Assembly (NCBI GenBank): GCA_017397105.1
Contig: JAFQKF010000016.1
Coordinates: 1-64,000 of the forward strand
Direction: 5' to 3'
Length of the DNA stretch: 64,000 nt
Source: Clostridia bacterium
GTDB lineage: Bacteria > Bacillota > Clostridia > Oscillospirales > Acutalibacteraceae
The translations under genes and the position numbers were made by a program. Shown in pieces: positions 16,379-24,535 of this stretch. Every line of letters starts with the position of its first letter. Within the stretch, counting starts at the first letter, position 1. Below the pieces are notes generated by a model, which saw only the letters and a program-made list of their open reading frames with translations, was not told the origin of the DNA and searched no databases.

Positions 16379-17327
16379 ATATATACTTTTCAATAAAAGC
16401 ATCAGCTGTGTTCCAGTAAAGCTCGGGGTCAACGTAAACGCAGGCGGTGTGGATAGCGCCGGGAACAACGAGTTTTTCTTTCTGGCATACGGCGTGAGTG
16501 TAGAGAGGATGAAGCATCCAGAAGGGAACGAAGGTATCTTTATCACCGTGGATGAAAAGGGTAGGGGTTACGGATTTCATAACCTGCTTTAATGCGGAAG
16601 CCTCTTTGAAGCTGAAGTTTCCTCTTATTCTTGATGCGAGGTCGGCAAAATGAAGGAAGGGGAAAACGGGCAGGTGCAGATAATCCCTGAACTTGATGCT
16701 GAAAATATCCCATACGCCGGTAAATCCGCAGTCTTCAATGCAGCATTTTACGTTATCGGGCAGACGCATACCCGTGGTCATCATAACAGCCGCGGCGCCC
16801 ATGGAAACACCGTGAAGAACGATTTTTGCCTTAGGATAAAGCTCGGTGATGTATTTAATCCATTCAAGGATTACTTCGCGGTCGTGCCAGCCCATAGAAA
16901 TATCGTCGCTTTCGTTTTCTCCGTGACCGTTGAGCGCAGGCATAATTACATTCCAGCCCTTTTCGGTGAAGTGCTTTGCGTAGTAGCTCATATCTGAGGG
17001 CTTGCCGCCGTATCCGTGGCAGGAGATGACGTAAACGTCTGAAGCCTCTGCAGGCTCAATAAGAACAGCGTGAAGATTAACTCCGCCGTCAGCGGAAATA
17101 ACAAGCTTCTGAGTTTCAATCTGCTTATACCAATCGGGGCCTACCTTGACCTCTTCGTTGTTCTCGTAGAAGTCTCTTGTAGCCTCGTCAATGGGGGGCA
17201 TATGCTCGTTGCAGAATTCAACACCTTTTCTTGTAAGAAAAACAGAATATGCAACGTTTCCGAAAACAGCGGCAGCGCCTGCTGCAGCAGCTGTGATTCC
17301 CGCAACTTTTTTAAGCTTATTCTTCAT
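16377..17327 (-). CDS. Alpha/beta hydrolase with N-terminal membrane anchor
   Basis: A 316-residue serine hydrolase. The first 30 residues are a hydrophobic Ala-rich segment (GITAAAAGAAAVFGNVAYSVF) acting as signal anchor. Catalytic elements are the oxyanion region CHGYGG, nucleophile elbow HGVSMGAA, acid HGDKDTFVP and histidine GAIHTACVY. It resembles the BAAT/dienelactone-type peptidase-like hydrolases common in gut clostridia; an esterase or peptidase role outside the membrane is likely. ATG 17327 is used, with AAGGAG 12 bases upstream; an in-frame TTG at 17336 lies too close to that site. Single gene with promoter and terminator. Confidence 0.82.
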   Translation of the reverse strand: MKNKLKKVAGITAAAAGAAAVFGNVAYSVFLTRKGVEFCNEHMPPIDEATRDFYENNEEVKVGPDWYKQIETQKLVISADGGVNLHAVLIEPAEASDVYVISCHGYGGKPSDMSYYAKHFTEKGWNVIMPALNGHGENESDDISMGWHDREVILEWIKYITELYPKAKIVLHGVSMGAAAVMMTTGMRLPDNVKCCIEDCGFTGVWDIFSIKFRDYLHLPVFPFLHFADLASRIRGNFSFKEASALKQVMKSVTPTLFIHGDKDTFVPFWMLHPLYTHAVCQKEKLVVPGAIHTACVYVDPELYWNTADAFIEKYI

Positions 17328-17361
17328 AATATTCAAAATCTCCTTAACAGATAATGGTTGA

Positions 17362-17390
17362 ATTATAGGTTTAAAATTAATATATCACAA
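17362..17390 (-). promoter_or_regulatory. Promoter of the alpha/beta hydrolase
   Basis: Minus strand TTGTGA (17390-17385), 17-bp spacer, TATAAT (17367-17362). Confidence 0.65.
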
Positions 17391-17443
17391 TTCATTAAGA
17401 AATACAAGTAAATACTTTATGAATGGATTTTTGATGTATTATG

Positions 17444-17472
17444 TTGATTTCAGGGAGGAAGAAAGTTATAAT
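17444..17472 (+). promoter_or_regulatory. Promoter of the methyltransferase gene
   Basis: TTGATT (17444-17449), 17-bp spacer, TATAAT (17467-17472), 30 bases upstream of ATG 17503. Its position shows that the longer reading frame from 17419 is not the real start. Confidence 0.65.
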
Positions 17473-17502
17473 GCTATTGTATTATACGCAAAGAGGTGCA
17501 TA

Positions 17503-18450
17503 ATGGATAATCTTTTGCAGATAAGGGAAAACGAAAGGCTTTCGCACGTTGAGACTTATAACAGTAACGGACTTTTTGAGGAGGGCAGCTGGCTGCATAA
17601 GCCCGTAAAAACCGTTACGGATTTACTGCCTTATTTCAGGGGCAAAAAGAATCTGCGTATTCTTGACCTTGGCTGCGGCGTAGGCAGAAACTGCATTGCT
17701 TTTGCAAAGGAGTACAAAAGCACGGGCTGCACGGTGGATTGTGTTGACTTGCTGAGCATTGCGATTGAAAAGCTTAACAGGAATGCCGCAACTCACGGAG
17801 TAACGCAATGTATAAACGGAATAGTAAAAGCAATTGAAGATTATGAAATTGAAGAAAACCGATACGATTTGATTATGTCCGTATCCGCTCTGGAGCATAT
17901 TGACAGTGAAGAATCTTTCAAGGATAAGCTTGCGCAGATAAGCGCGGGAATCAGAAACGGCGGCATAGTCTGCCTTGTTATCAATTCTGAGGTAACGGAG
18001 AAAGATAAAGCAACGGGAGAACCGATGACTGCTCAGTTTGAGGTTAATATGGCGTCAGAAGAGCTTCAGAGGCTTTTGAAGGAAACTTTCAGCGGTTGGC
18101 GGATTGTTAAGGAAACGCTGAGAAAACAGCAGTACGATATCCCCAGAGGCGAAAAAACAGCAGACCTTACAACAAACGTTGTAACGTTCGTTGCGGTTAA
18201 GGATGAGGCGGAAAGGTGCCCGTATTGCGGCGGTGAAATGAAAAACGGATTTGTTTGCACCACGGTAAAAAGCGCAGTTTTCTGGGCGGAAGAAAAAACG
18301 TCTTTTTTCAAAGGACCTGCGGTGCTTGAGGGCGCTGAGGTGCTTGCAAAAAGCACTAATCCTTTGAATTACGTAAAAGGAAGCAATCTTCCTGCGGCTA
18401 AATGCGAAAACTGCGGAAGAATTATTCTCGAAAATATGCAGGAAAAATAA
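17503..18450 (+). CDS. SAM methyltransferase fused to a zinc-ribbon (DUF6487-like) domain
   Basis: A 315-residue protein in two parts. Residues about 20-215 are a class I SAM-dependent methyltransferase: ILDLGCGVGRN is motif I, VDCVDLL motif II and LIMSVSALEHI the post-II acidic motif. Residues about 235-315 contain RCPYCGGEMKNGF and, at the very end, AKCENCGRII, two CxxC pairs that look like a split zinc ribbon of the DUF6487 type. The substrate is unknown. Start ATG 17503 has an AGAGGTG site; the promoter lies just upstream. The fusion may couple a small-molecule or protein methylation to a zinc-binding partner domain. Confidence 0.75.
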   Translation: MDNLLQIRENERLSHVETYNSNGLFEEGSWLHKPVKTVTDLLPYFRGKKNLRILDLGCGVGRNCIAFAKEYKSTGCTVDCVDLLSIAIEKLNRNAATHGVTQCINGIVKAIEDYEIEENRYDLIMSVSALEHIDSEESFKDKLAQISAGIRNGGIVCLVINSEVTEKDKATGEPMTAQFEVNMASEELQRLLKETFSGWRIVKETLRKQQYDIPRGEKTADLTTNVVTFVAVKDEAERCPYCGGEMKNGFVCTTVKSAVFWAEEKTSFFKGPAVLEGAEVLAKSTNPLNYVKGSNLPAAKCENCGRIILENMQEK

Positions 18451-18461
18451 TTTAAACGCAA

Positions 18462-18490
18462 GTAACCCCTTGGATTTTCCAAGGGGTTAC
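18462..18490. terminator. Hairpin between methyltransferase and M56-M23 genes
   Basis: Perfect 13-bp stem GTAACCCCTTGGA / TCCAAGGGGTTAC with TTT loop. Neither side has a long T-run, so termination is likely but not certain. Confidence 0.6.
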
Positions 18491-18514
18491 GGTTGTTAAT
18501 GGCGGATGTTTGTT

Positions 18515-20176
18515 TTAAAAGAAGTTTTCAGGATTTACATATTGAGAATTAACGGTTACTTCAAAATGAAGATGAGGGCCGGTTGAAGCACCTGTATTTC
18601 CGACTGTGCCTATTGCTTCTGAAGCTTGTACTTTGTCACCCTTGGTTACGTTTATATCAGCAAGATGTGAATAGAATGTTTCTGTGCCGTTATTTTCTAT
18701 GATAATATAATTGCCGTCCTTGCTGTTGAAACCTGTGTCTTTAACGGTTCCTGATATTGAAGCTACAACCGTTGCTCCTTCAGGAGCCATAATATCTATA
18801 CCGTTATGTACAATTACATCTTTTGTTTCGGGATTTTCGCGTTTTCCGAATCCTCTCGTAATCTGACCATCACAAGGAAATACAAATTCGTCATTTTCGG
18901 CATTTGTCTTTACAGTAGTGAACTCCGCCGTCTCTCCCTGAGTAACAGTCGGCACTGTGTCGGTTACTTCGGGTGCAGAGGGAGTATACGATTTGTCAGG
19001 CACGGTGGTTATCGGTTTAGAACTGTTGACAATAACCTCATTAACTGCCTGAACAACTTCTTCAATGCCTGTGTTGTATGCCGTGGTTGTGTCTGTGCTT
19101 GTTGCTGATTGAGGTTTTGTTGTGATATCTGCTGTTTGCGAAACTGATGCTTCGGGCTTATCCAATACAGTTGCATTTATAATGCCGCTTGCAAATATTG
19201 TTCCGCCCAAGAGCACTATTGCAACTGCAACGGAAATCAGCATTGCTTTTTTGCTGATGATAAACTTGCTGTTAATCATTGTAAATCTCCTTTTTAAGTT
19301 GTTTTTGTTACTCACGATTTTTGCTGCCATTGTCGTGATTGTCCGCTTGGCAGTAAGTAATGAAAGTATGGTGTTCATATACTCGATTTTTTGTTCCTTA
19401 TTCATTTTGTTAACAACAGCTAAATCACACGAAACCTCACATTCGTTATTTATTTGTCGGCTTATGTAGAAAACAATCGGATTAAACCAATGAATGCATT
19501 TAACAACACTGAGAAACCATTTATACAGAATATCCTTCCTTTTGTAATGAGTTATTTCGTGGGCTAAAACGCAGTTCAGCTGGCTGTCATTCAGATTTAC
19601 TCCCGGAAGAATAAGCGTGGGTTTAAAAATTCCAACCATAAAAGGCGAAGTAATATTATCGCTTGTTTTGGTTGATATTTTTTTGTCAGTAAATTGCTTT
19701 AGTTGGGGACATTCTACGGCTTTTGTTTCTTTTCGCAGTTTTGCCAAAAACACAATGTAGCTAATATAAGTTGCAAGAAAAGATAAAACCATTCCTGATA
19801 ACCAGACTTTTGCGAGAATACTTGCCTTGGATTCTGTAAAATGCATAATTGAATCAAGCCGACTCTGATTACCGCTTGGGTGGGCGTCAGTTTCAGCCGT
19901 GGTGTTTTCAACAGTTAACGAATCGTAATAAACAGAATCGGTTCTTTCTTGCAGGTAAACATGTGGTGAGGTGATTTTGCTGCTGTCATGTTTGTTCGCA
20001 GTTGTTGTGAACCTGAAAGGTAAAAGCATGGAAAACAAAACAACAAGCCATATATAATAGTGCCAGTTGGTTGAAAAATGCTTTCTTGTTAAAGGTTTAA
20101 AAAGCGCAAGAATAACCGTCAGTACCGTACCCGCAAGAGAAGTAATAAGCGTTGCTTTGAACAGATAAAGAAGCAT
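18515..20176 (-). CDS. BlaR1-like M56 metallopeptidase fused to M23 endopeptidase
   Basis: A 553-residue membrane protein. Residues 1-300 have the four-helix BlaR1/MecR1 layout with the zinc motif HEITHYKRKD and NECEVSCD (M56 signalling protease). A further membrane helix (AMLISVAVAIVLLGGTIFASG) leads to a Thr/Ser-rich linker, then a C-terminal LytM/M23 domain (about 425-553) with HNGIDIM and PHLHFEV zinc ligands. In BlaR1 the outer domain senses beta-lactams; here it is replaced by a peptidoglycan endopeptidase fold. It lies 3 bp downstream of a BlaI-type repressor and probably cleaves it in response to a wall signal. The start ATG is at 20176. Confidence 0.88.
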   Translation of the reverse strand: MLLYLFKATLITSLAGTVLTVILALFKPLTRKHFSTNWHYYIWLVVLFSMLLPFRFTTTANKHDSSKITSPHVYLQERTDSVYYDSLTVENTTAETDAHPSGNQSRLDSIMHFTESKASILAKVWLSGMVLSFLATYISYIVFLAKLRKETKAVECPQLKQFTDKKISTKTSDNITSPFMVGIFKPTLILPGVNLNDSQLNCVLAHEITHYKRKDILYKWFLSVVKCIHWFNPIVFYISRQINNECEVSCDLAVVNKMNKEQKIEYMNTILSLLTAKRTITTMAAKIVSNKNNLKRRFTMINSKFIISKKAMLISVAVAIVLLGGTIFASGIINATVLDKPEASVSQTADITTKPQSATSTDTTTAYNTGIEEVVQAVNEVIVNSSKPITTVPDKSYTPSAPEVTDTVPTVTQGETAEFTTVKTNAENDEFVFPCDGQITRGFGKRENPETKDVIVHNGIDIMAPEGATVVASISGTVKDTGFNSKDGNYIIIENNGTETFYSHLADINVTKGDKVQASEAIGTVGNTGASTGPHLHFEVTVNSQYVNPENFF

Positions 20177-20179
20177 TGC

Positions 20180-20557
20180 TTATTCCTCCGGTTCTTCAAA
20201 GATGGCACGCAGTTCTTTTAAATCTTCGTCAGACAAAGCCTGCTCTTCAAAAAGAGATACGGCAAATTCCTTAACAGAGCCGTTATATAAGCTTGATATA
20301 AGGTTTTTTGTCTGAGATTTACGGTAATCTTTTTGAGAAATCAGGGGGGAATAATAGTAAAGCTTTCCTCTCTTCTCTGATGAAATTGCCCCTTTTTCCA
20401 CAAGCCTTGTAAGAAAGGTTGAAATTGTTGTGCGCTTCCATCCTTTACTTTCGACCGCTTCACTGATGTACTGGGTATTGACGGGTTCGTTGGATTCCCA
20501 TAAAGCTTTCATAATTTCCAGTTCAGCATCACCGATGCTAAGTTTTTTAAAAGTCAC
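20180..20557 (-). CDS. BlaI/MecI/CopY-family repressor
   Basis: A 125-residue winged-helix repressor. The N-terminal part (LSIGDAELEIMKALWESNEPV) and the recognition helix region WKRTTISTFLTRLVEKGAI match the BlaI/MecI family, whose members dimerise through the C-terminus and are inactivated by proteolysis by the partner M56 protein encoded next door. The start is GTG 20557 with GGAGG 7 bases upstream. Two TACA-N2-TGTA-type palindromes overlap its promoter, so the pair is autoregulated. Other targets in the genome cannot be seen here. Confidence 0.92.
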   Translation of the reverse strand: MTFKKLSIGDAELEIMKALWESNEPVNTQYISEAVESKGWKRTTISTFLTRLVEKGAISSEKRGKLYYYSPLISQKDYRKSQTKNLISSLYNGSVKEFAVSLFEEQALSDEDLKELRAIFEEPEE

Positions 20558-20578
20558 AAAAATCCTCCTTTTGATTTT

Positions 20579-20613
20579 CTACAGCTGTAGTCATATATAT
20601 TCTACAATTGTAG
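20579..20613 (-). promoter_or_regulatory. Two BlaI-type operators
   Basis: CTACAGCTGTAG (20579-20590) and CTACAATTGTAG (20602-20613) are 12-bp palindromes with the TACA/TGTA core known for BlaI/MecI. Their centres are 23 bp apart. The first lies around the transcript start, the second overlaps the -10 box. Confidence 0.85.
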
Positions 20614-20627
20614 TCAATAAATGTCAA
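20599..20627 (-). promoter_or_regulatory. Promoter of the BlaI / M56-M23 operon
   Basis: Minus strand TTGACA (20627-20622), 17-bp spacer, TAGAAT (20604-20599). The consensus -35 box suggests strong expression when the repressor is removed. Confidence 0.75.
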
Positions 20628-20661
20628 TACGTTTTTTGAAATTATTTATGAATTTTCAAAC

Positions 20662-20690
20662 AAAAAAAGGAGCAGGAATAAACCTGCTCC
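20662..20690 (-). terminator. Terminator of the Crp/Fnr-rubrerythrin operon
   Basis: Minus-strand stem GGAGCAGG / CCTGCTCC with 6-base loop followed by TTTTTTTG, 16 bases after the rubrerythrin stop codon. Confidence 0.85.
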
Positions 20691-20706
20691 GTAAATGCGT
20701 GTTAAA

Positions 20707-21258
20707 TTAACCGAAATATCTCTCAAGAAGACCTGCAAATGCTCTGCCGTGTCTTGCTTCGTCTCTTGCCATTTCGTGAACTGTATCGTGAATTGCATCA
20801 AGGTTAAGCTTCTTTGCGAGCTTTGCAAGCTCAAACTTACCTTCGCAAGCGCCGTTTTCAGCAGCTACTCTGAGGGTGAGGTTTTCCTTGGTGGAGGGGG
20901 TTACAACCTCGCCGAGGAGCTCAGCAAACTTTGCTGCGTGCTCTGCTTCTTCATAAGCAGCCTTTTCCCAGTAAAGGCCGATTTCGGGGTAACCTTCACG
21001 GTGAGCAACTCTTGCCATTGCAAGGTACATACCAACTTCCACGCATTCGCCGTTGAAGTTTGCTCTGAGACCTTCAATGATTTCTTCGGGAACTTCAGCA
21101 GCCTTGCCAACGCCTACTTCGTGCTCGGAAGCCCAGTTCATTTCATCTTCTACTACCTCAACGAATTTTTCGCCGGGAGCCTTGCAAAGGGGGCATGCCT
21201 CGGGGGGAGTGTCACCCATAACGATTTCGCCGCAGATTGTGCATTTCCATTTTTTCAT
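20707..21258 (-). CDS. Reverse rubrerythrin (peroxide-scavenging)
   Basis: A 183-residue non-heme iron protein. The rubredoxin-like Cys4 site is N-terminal (CTIC at 6-9 and CPLC at 22-25), ahead of the ferritin-like diiron domain with ligands in [28 protein letters not shown] and DEARHGRAF. This order is the reverse of classical rubrerythrin and matches the clostridial reverse rubrerythrins, which reduce hydrogen peroxide and oxygen to water with NADH-derived electrons. It starts 14 bp after a Crp/Fnr-family regulator on the same strand, so the two form an operon for oxidative or nitrosative stress. Confidence 0.92.
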   Translation of the reverse strand: MKKWKCTICGEIVMGDTPPEACPLCKAPGEKFVEVVEDEMNWASEHEVGVGKAAEVPEEIIEGLRANFNGECVEVGMYLAMARVAHREGYPEIGLYWEKAAYEEAEHAAKFAELLGEVVTPSTKENLTLRVAAENGACEGKFELAKLAKKLNLDAIHDTVHEMARDEARHGRAFAGLLERYFG

Positions 21259-21272
21259 TTTAGTTTCTCCTT

Positions 21273-21929
21273 TCAGATATAAAAGTCATTATTTATAAAG
21301 CGGAATTTTCTTCCTTCTGACCAGATTATCTGCTCTTCTTTAAGAGCCTTTATTTCCCTCATCATACTTGCTCTGTCAACGCTCAGGTAATCCGCAAGGT
21401 CTGTAAGCGACATATCAAGCGTGAAATCTCTTGAATCCGGGGAAAGATTGCGCCTGAATTCAAGATATGCAAGCAGCTTTTTACGGATATTCTTCTGAGT
21501 GAGAATATTGATTCTCAGTGTGAGCGACTGAAGCTTTCTTGCAGATATAAGAAACAGATTGTTTATAAGCCTCGAGTGATGCTCACAGGTGTTTGAACAG
21601 GGGGTGATGATGTGGTTATAGTCGATAAACAGTACCTCGCAGTCCTCGTCTGCGCAAAGCACGTATTCAAGCTTCGCAAGCGGAAGGCAGAAGAGCTCAC
21701 CGAAAACGTCATTTGGATAGATTTTTTCAAGGAATGAGTTGTTACCGTCCTCGTCGATACAGGAGAGAGTTGCGCTGCCTGTTATCATAACGCAAACACT
21801 TTTAAAAGAGTTGCAGTAGGTAAGAACGGTCTGCCCTTTTTTGAATTTTTTTCTCGTCATTCCGAAGCAGTCATACATCCTTGCTCTGGACTCGGCGCTG
21901 ATTGAGGAAAATATTGAAAGTCCGTTCAT
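21273..21929 (-). CDS. Cysteine-rich Crp/Fnr-family regulator
   Basis: A 218-residue protein with an N-terminal cyclic-nucleotide-binding-like beta roll (about 20-115) and a C-terminal Crp-type winged helix ([22 protein letters not shown]). The cAMP phosphate-binding arginine motif is not evident. Nine cysteines fall in the sensor half, including [10 protein letters not shown] and PCSNTCEHH, suggesting redox, metal or iron-sulfur sensing, not cAMP binding. GAGGAG precedes ATG 21929. The promoter carries a 19-bp inverted repeat that may be its own binding site. Coupling to reverse rubrerythrin supports a role in sensing oxygen, peroxide or NO. Confidence 0.87.
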   Translation of the reverse strand: MNGLSIFSSISAESRARMYDCFGMTRKKFKKGQTVLTYCNSFKSVCVMITGSATLSCIDEDGNNSFLEKIYPNDVFGELFCLPLAKLEYVLCADEDCEVLFIDYNHIITPCSNTCEHHSRLINNLFLISARKLQSLTLRINILTQKNIRKKLLAYLEFRRNLSPDSRDFTLDMSLTDLADYLSVDRASMMREIKALKEEQIIWSEGRKFRFINNDFYI

Positions 21930-21972
21930 CTTCTCAACTCCTCTGTTGTTTTTGTGTCCTTATTATAGCGAA

Positions 21973-22002
21973 ATTATATCACATTTTCTGTGATAATTGC
22001 AA
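21973..22002 (-). promoter_or_regulatory. Promoter of the Crp/Fnr-rubrerythrin operon with operator palindrome
   Basis: Minus strand TTGCAA (22002-21997), 18-bp spacer, TATAAT (21978-21973). The inverted repeat TATCACATTTTCTGTGATA (21977-21995, 7-bp arms, 5-bp centre) fills the spacer and touches the -10 box, so a bound dimer would block transcription. Confidence 0.75.
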
Positions 22003-22065
22003 CAAAAGAGAAGATTTTTTATAATTTTGTGATTTTTTTATTTGGTATGTTGCAAATGCTTCGCA

Positions 22066-23253
22066 TTACTTGAATAAATCAATATCTATTGCATTTGCAA
22101 AAGCTTCGCCGCCCATTGGGTTGGGGTGGAGCTTGTCGGGCCCGAGGTAATCAATTCTTGTGAAGTAATCGTTATCGGGGTCAACACCTGCTGAGTTGAA
22201 ATCGAAAAATCCGTCAAACAAATCAGCATTTTCAGCAAGCAGGTTGTTTACTTTACGCCTCATTTCGTCCTTTTCTTTTGTGGCGTCGGGAGCTGCTCCG
22301 AAAGCTATAAGATTAAACACAGCCGCTTTTATAGAATGCGCATGAAGCTGCTCTGCAATATCGCATATAGCTTTGAATACGTCGTCAGGGTCGGGCTTTT
22401 CAAAGGCGGGAGCGTTTATTGTGCCGTGCTGAAATACGTCGTTTATACCTATACATATTATTACATATTCCGTGCCGTCATAATTAAGAATATCGCTGTG
22501 AAGTCGCTGAATTGCACGCCTGCCGAAAAGACCTTTTGCAGGGAAAAGAGGTGAGCAATCGTACAACAGACGGTTACCCATAACGGATTTATTGATAAGC
22601 GAATATTTCCCGGGAAAAGCTTCACGAAGTCTTTTTTCAAAAGGATTTGTCCAGTAGCCCTGTTGGCTTATGGAGTCACCAAGTACAACTATTGCTTTTG
22701 CACCTTCTGTGTTGAAAAGCTCAATACTGTCAAAAAGAGGTATAGGCTTCGGGAAAGGCATACCGAGAAGCTTGCTTGCACCGCTTCTTACTGTATCTCT
22801 GGGACGTGATTCGTTTGCACAGTATGCATCACGGGTGCGGTTGCCTTTTGCGGTAATAAGCTCGGCGTTGCTCATAAGATTACCGCTTGTAAGGTCGCCC
22901 TTGGTAACGTAAACGCTTATGCAGAAGTATTCGCCGTCGGATATGCTGAAATCAATCGGGTCGCTTGTAAGGCGTTCGTTTTTTCTTAAAGTGAAGCTGA
23001 TTTTACCGTTAAAGGTGAGCTCGGTGAAGTTTTTACCCGTCACACTGCCGTAAGACGTGCAGGGGGCGGCAGTAACGGCGCCTATTTCCACGTCATTTTT
23101 ACCGTATGCGTTGGAGAAAGAAACTCTGAGTTTTTCGCCTGAAACGGCTGTGTTTACAATAAGTCTGTAAGTTTTTTGGCAAGAGGGATAATAGAAAAAA
23201 GAGAGAGCTGAATGGGACTGGCCCCACGCTTGTACCCAGGATTCCTTGTTCAT
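22066..23253 (-). CDS. SGNH/GDSL-type esterase
   Basis: A 395-residue protein with an N-terminal beta-rich domain (about 1-170) and a C-terminal SGNH hydrolase. The four blocks are visible: VVLGDSISQQG (catalytic Ser, block I), MGNRLLYD (Gly/Asn), IGINDV (block III) and GPDKLHPNPMGG (Asp-x-x-His, block V). Such two-domain enzymes often remove acetyl groups from sugars or polysaccharides. No signal peptide is present. The start ATG 23253 has a perfect AAGGAGG; the longer frame to 23355 overlaps the transporter gene. Last gene of the manA-transporter-esterase operon. Confidence 0.88.
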   Translation of the reverse strand: MNKESWVQAWGQSHSALSFFYYPSCQKTYRLIVNTAVSGEKLRVSFSNAYGKNDVEIGAVTAAPCTSYGSVTGKNFTELTFNGKISFTLRKNERLTSDPIDFSISDGEYFCISVYVTKGDLTSGNLMSNAELITAKGNRTRDAYCANESRPRDTVRSGASKLLGMPFPKPIPLFDSIELFNTEGAKAIVVLGDSISQQGYWTNPFEKRLREAFPGKYSLINKSVMGNRLLYDCSPLFPAKGLFGRRAIQRLHSDILNYDGTEYVIICIGINDVFQHGTINAPAFEKPDPDDVFKAICDIAEQLHAHSIKAAVFNLIAFGAAPDATKEKDEMRRKVNNLLAENADLFDGFFDFNSAGVDPDNDYFTRIDYLGPDKLHPNPMGGEAFANAIDIDLFK

Positions 23254-23264
23254 ATTTTTCCTCC

Positions 23265-24512
23265 TTAGTTTTCGTTGGCTGCACGGCGGAATTTTTTCCA
23301 TTTGCCCAGAGCAATCATGCAGAAGAGAATACCCAAAGCAGAAATCGCCGCCCATAATTTGAAGTTAACGTTCCAGTCATTGAACTTTTCCGCAACAACG
23401 GCAATGCCGTAAATTGAAACGGCACTTCCGAGATATGTAAATGAATTAAGAATACCCGAAACGGTTGAAACCTTGTTGAATTTTGCAAAGTAATTGGGCA
23501 CTTCGCAAACGAGCATAAGGTTTATTCCATGCATACATGCCGTGATTATCGCCATAAGAAGCACACTTATGATGACTGCGGAGTTTGTGAAAACGAGCAA
23601 TACGCAGCATACAAGCGAAACTGCGAAAAATACGGCGGAGCTTGAAACTTCATTGCCGATTTTTTTCTCGATTGACTGAGCAATTGCCGAGCTGAAGATT
23701 CCGAGCAACGGCAGAGCAACTGTTGACAGAATTGAAACAGAGGTATCAAGGCTGAATACTTCGGTTACGATTGTGGGCATCCAGGTTGTGACTCCGTCAC
23801 GCAACGTGCCCTGAAGCACAATGCATATTGCAATCGGAATAATTCCCGATGCAAGAAGATACTTTTTATTGAAAGCGGGAGCTTTTGCGTTTGATTCGGT
23901 TGCCTGCTTCTTTCCTGCATTAACGCTTCCCGTAATCCGCTCGAAACCTTTTATTTTAATCATCCATATTGCGCATACGGCAGCCGCTGCCACTGAGCTT
24001 ATATAAAAAGCAAGCTTCCAGCTGAGCGCCTGAATGCAAAGCGGAATGAGCAGATAAATAAGTATTGTTGCAATTGAGCTTGCAACCGTTACATACAGCA
24101 CTGCTTTTTTATACGATGCCGTATCAAGCGTTTCGGACATAATCTTTACAAGCGGCGGCCACATCATTGCCTGAGCAAGTCCGTTAACGCACCATATGGC
24201 AATCATAGGGTAAATATTACCTGCAAGCGGCATAAGGATGTTGCAGATGCTTGTGATTATAAGGCCGCAGAAGATTATGTTACGGGGTTTAAGCTTGTCG
24301 CCGAGAACGCCGCTGAGAAGCTGACCTGCGCCGTAGGTGATAACCGCACCCGTGCTTGCAAGGCTTGCGAGAGTTTTCGGGATATCCATTGACGTATAAA
24401 TCTCAACAAGCGCCGCATCATAGTTCTTGCGGGTGAGATAGCTTGTGAAATATACAAGGCTGCATATGGCGATAAATAAATTAATTTTTTTTCTGTCGTT
24501 TAATTTGTTCAT
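23265..24512 (-). CDS. MFS transporter, organophosphate antiporter (GlpT/UhpC)-like
   Basis: A 415-residue protein with about 12 hydrophobic segments. The N-terminal SLVYFTSYLTRKNYDAAL resembles the first helix of the organophosphate:phosphate antiporters, where an arginine in this position binds phosphate, and the inter-helix GDKLKPRNI is a standard MFS loop. Import of sugar phosphates or glycerol phosphate, or a sensor role as in UhpC, is plausible. Start ATG 24512 is 23 bp after the manA stop. Placement between manA and a sugar esterase suggests that the substrate feeds mannose or fructose phosphate metabolism. Confidence 0.8.
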   Translation of the reverse strand: MNKLNDRKKINLFIAICSLVYFTSYLTRKNYDAALVEIYTSMDIPKTLASLASTGAVITYGAGQLLSGVLGDKLKPRNIIFCGLIITSICNILMPLAGNIYPMIAIWCVNGLAQAMMWPPLVKIMSETLDTASYKKAVLYVTVASSIATILIYLLIPLCIQALSWKLAFYISSVAAAAVCAIWMIKIKGFERITGSVNAGKKQATESNAKAPAFNKKYLLASGIIPIAICIVLQGTLRDGVTTWMPTIVTEVFSLDTSVSILSTVALPLLGIFSSAIAQSIEKKIGNEVSSSAVFFAVSLVCCVLLVFTNSAVIISVLLMAIITACMHGINLMLVCEVPNYFAKFNKVSTVSGILNSFTYLGSAVSIYGIAVVAEKFNDWNVNFKLWAAISALGILFCMIALGKWKKFRRAANEN

Positions 24513-24535
24513 TGTTTTGATATTCCTTTGATTTT

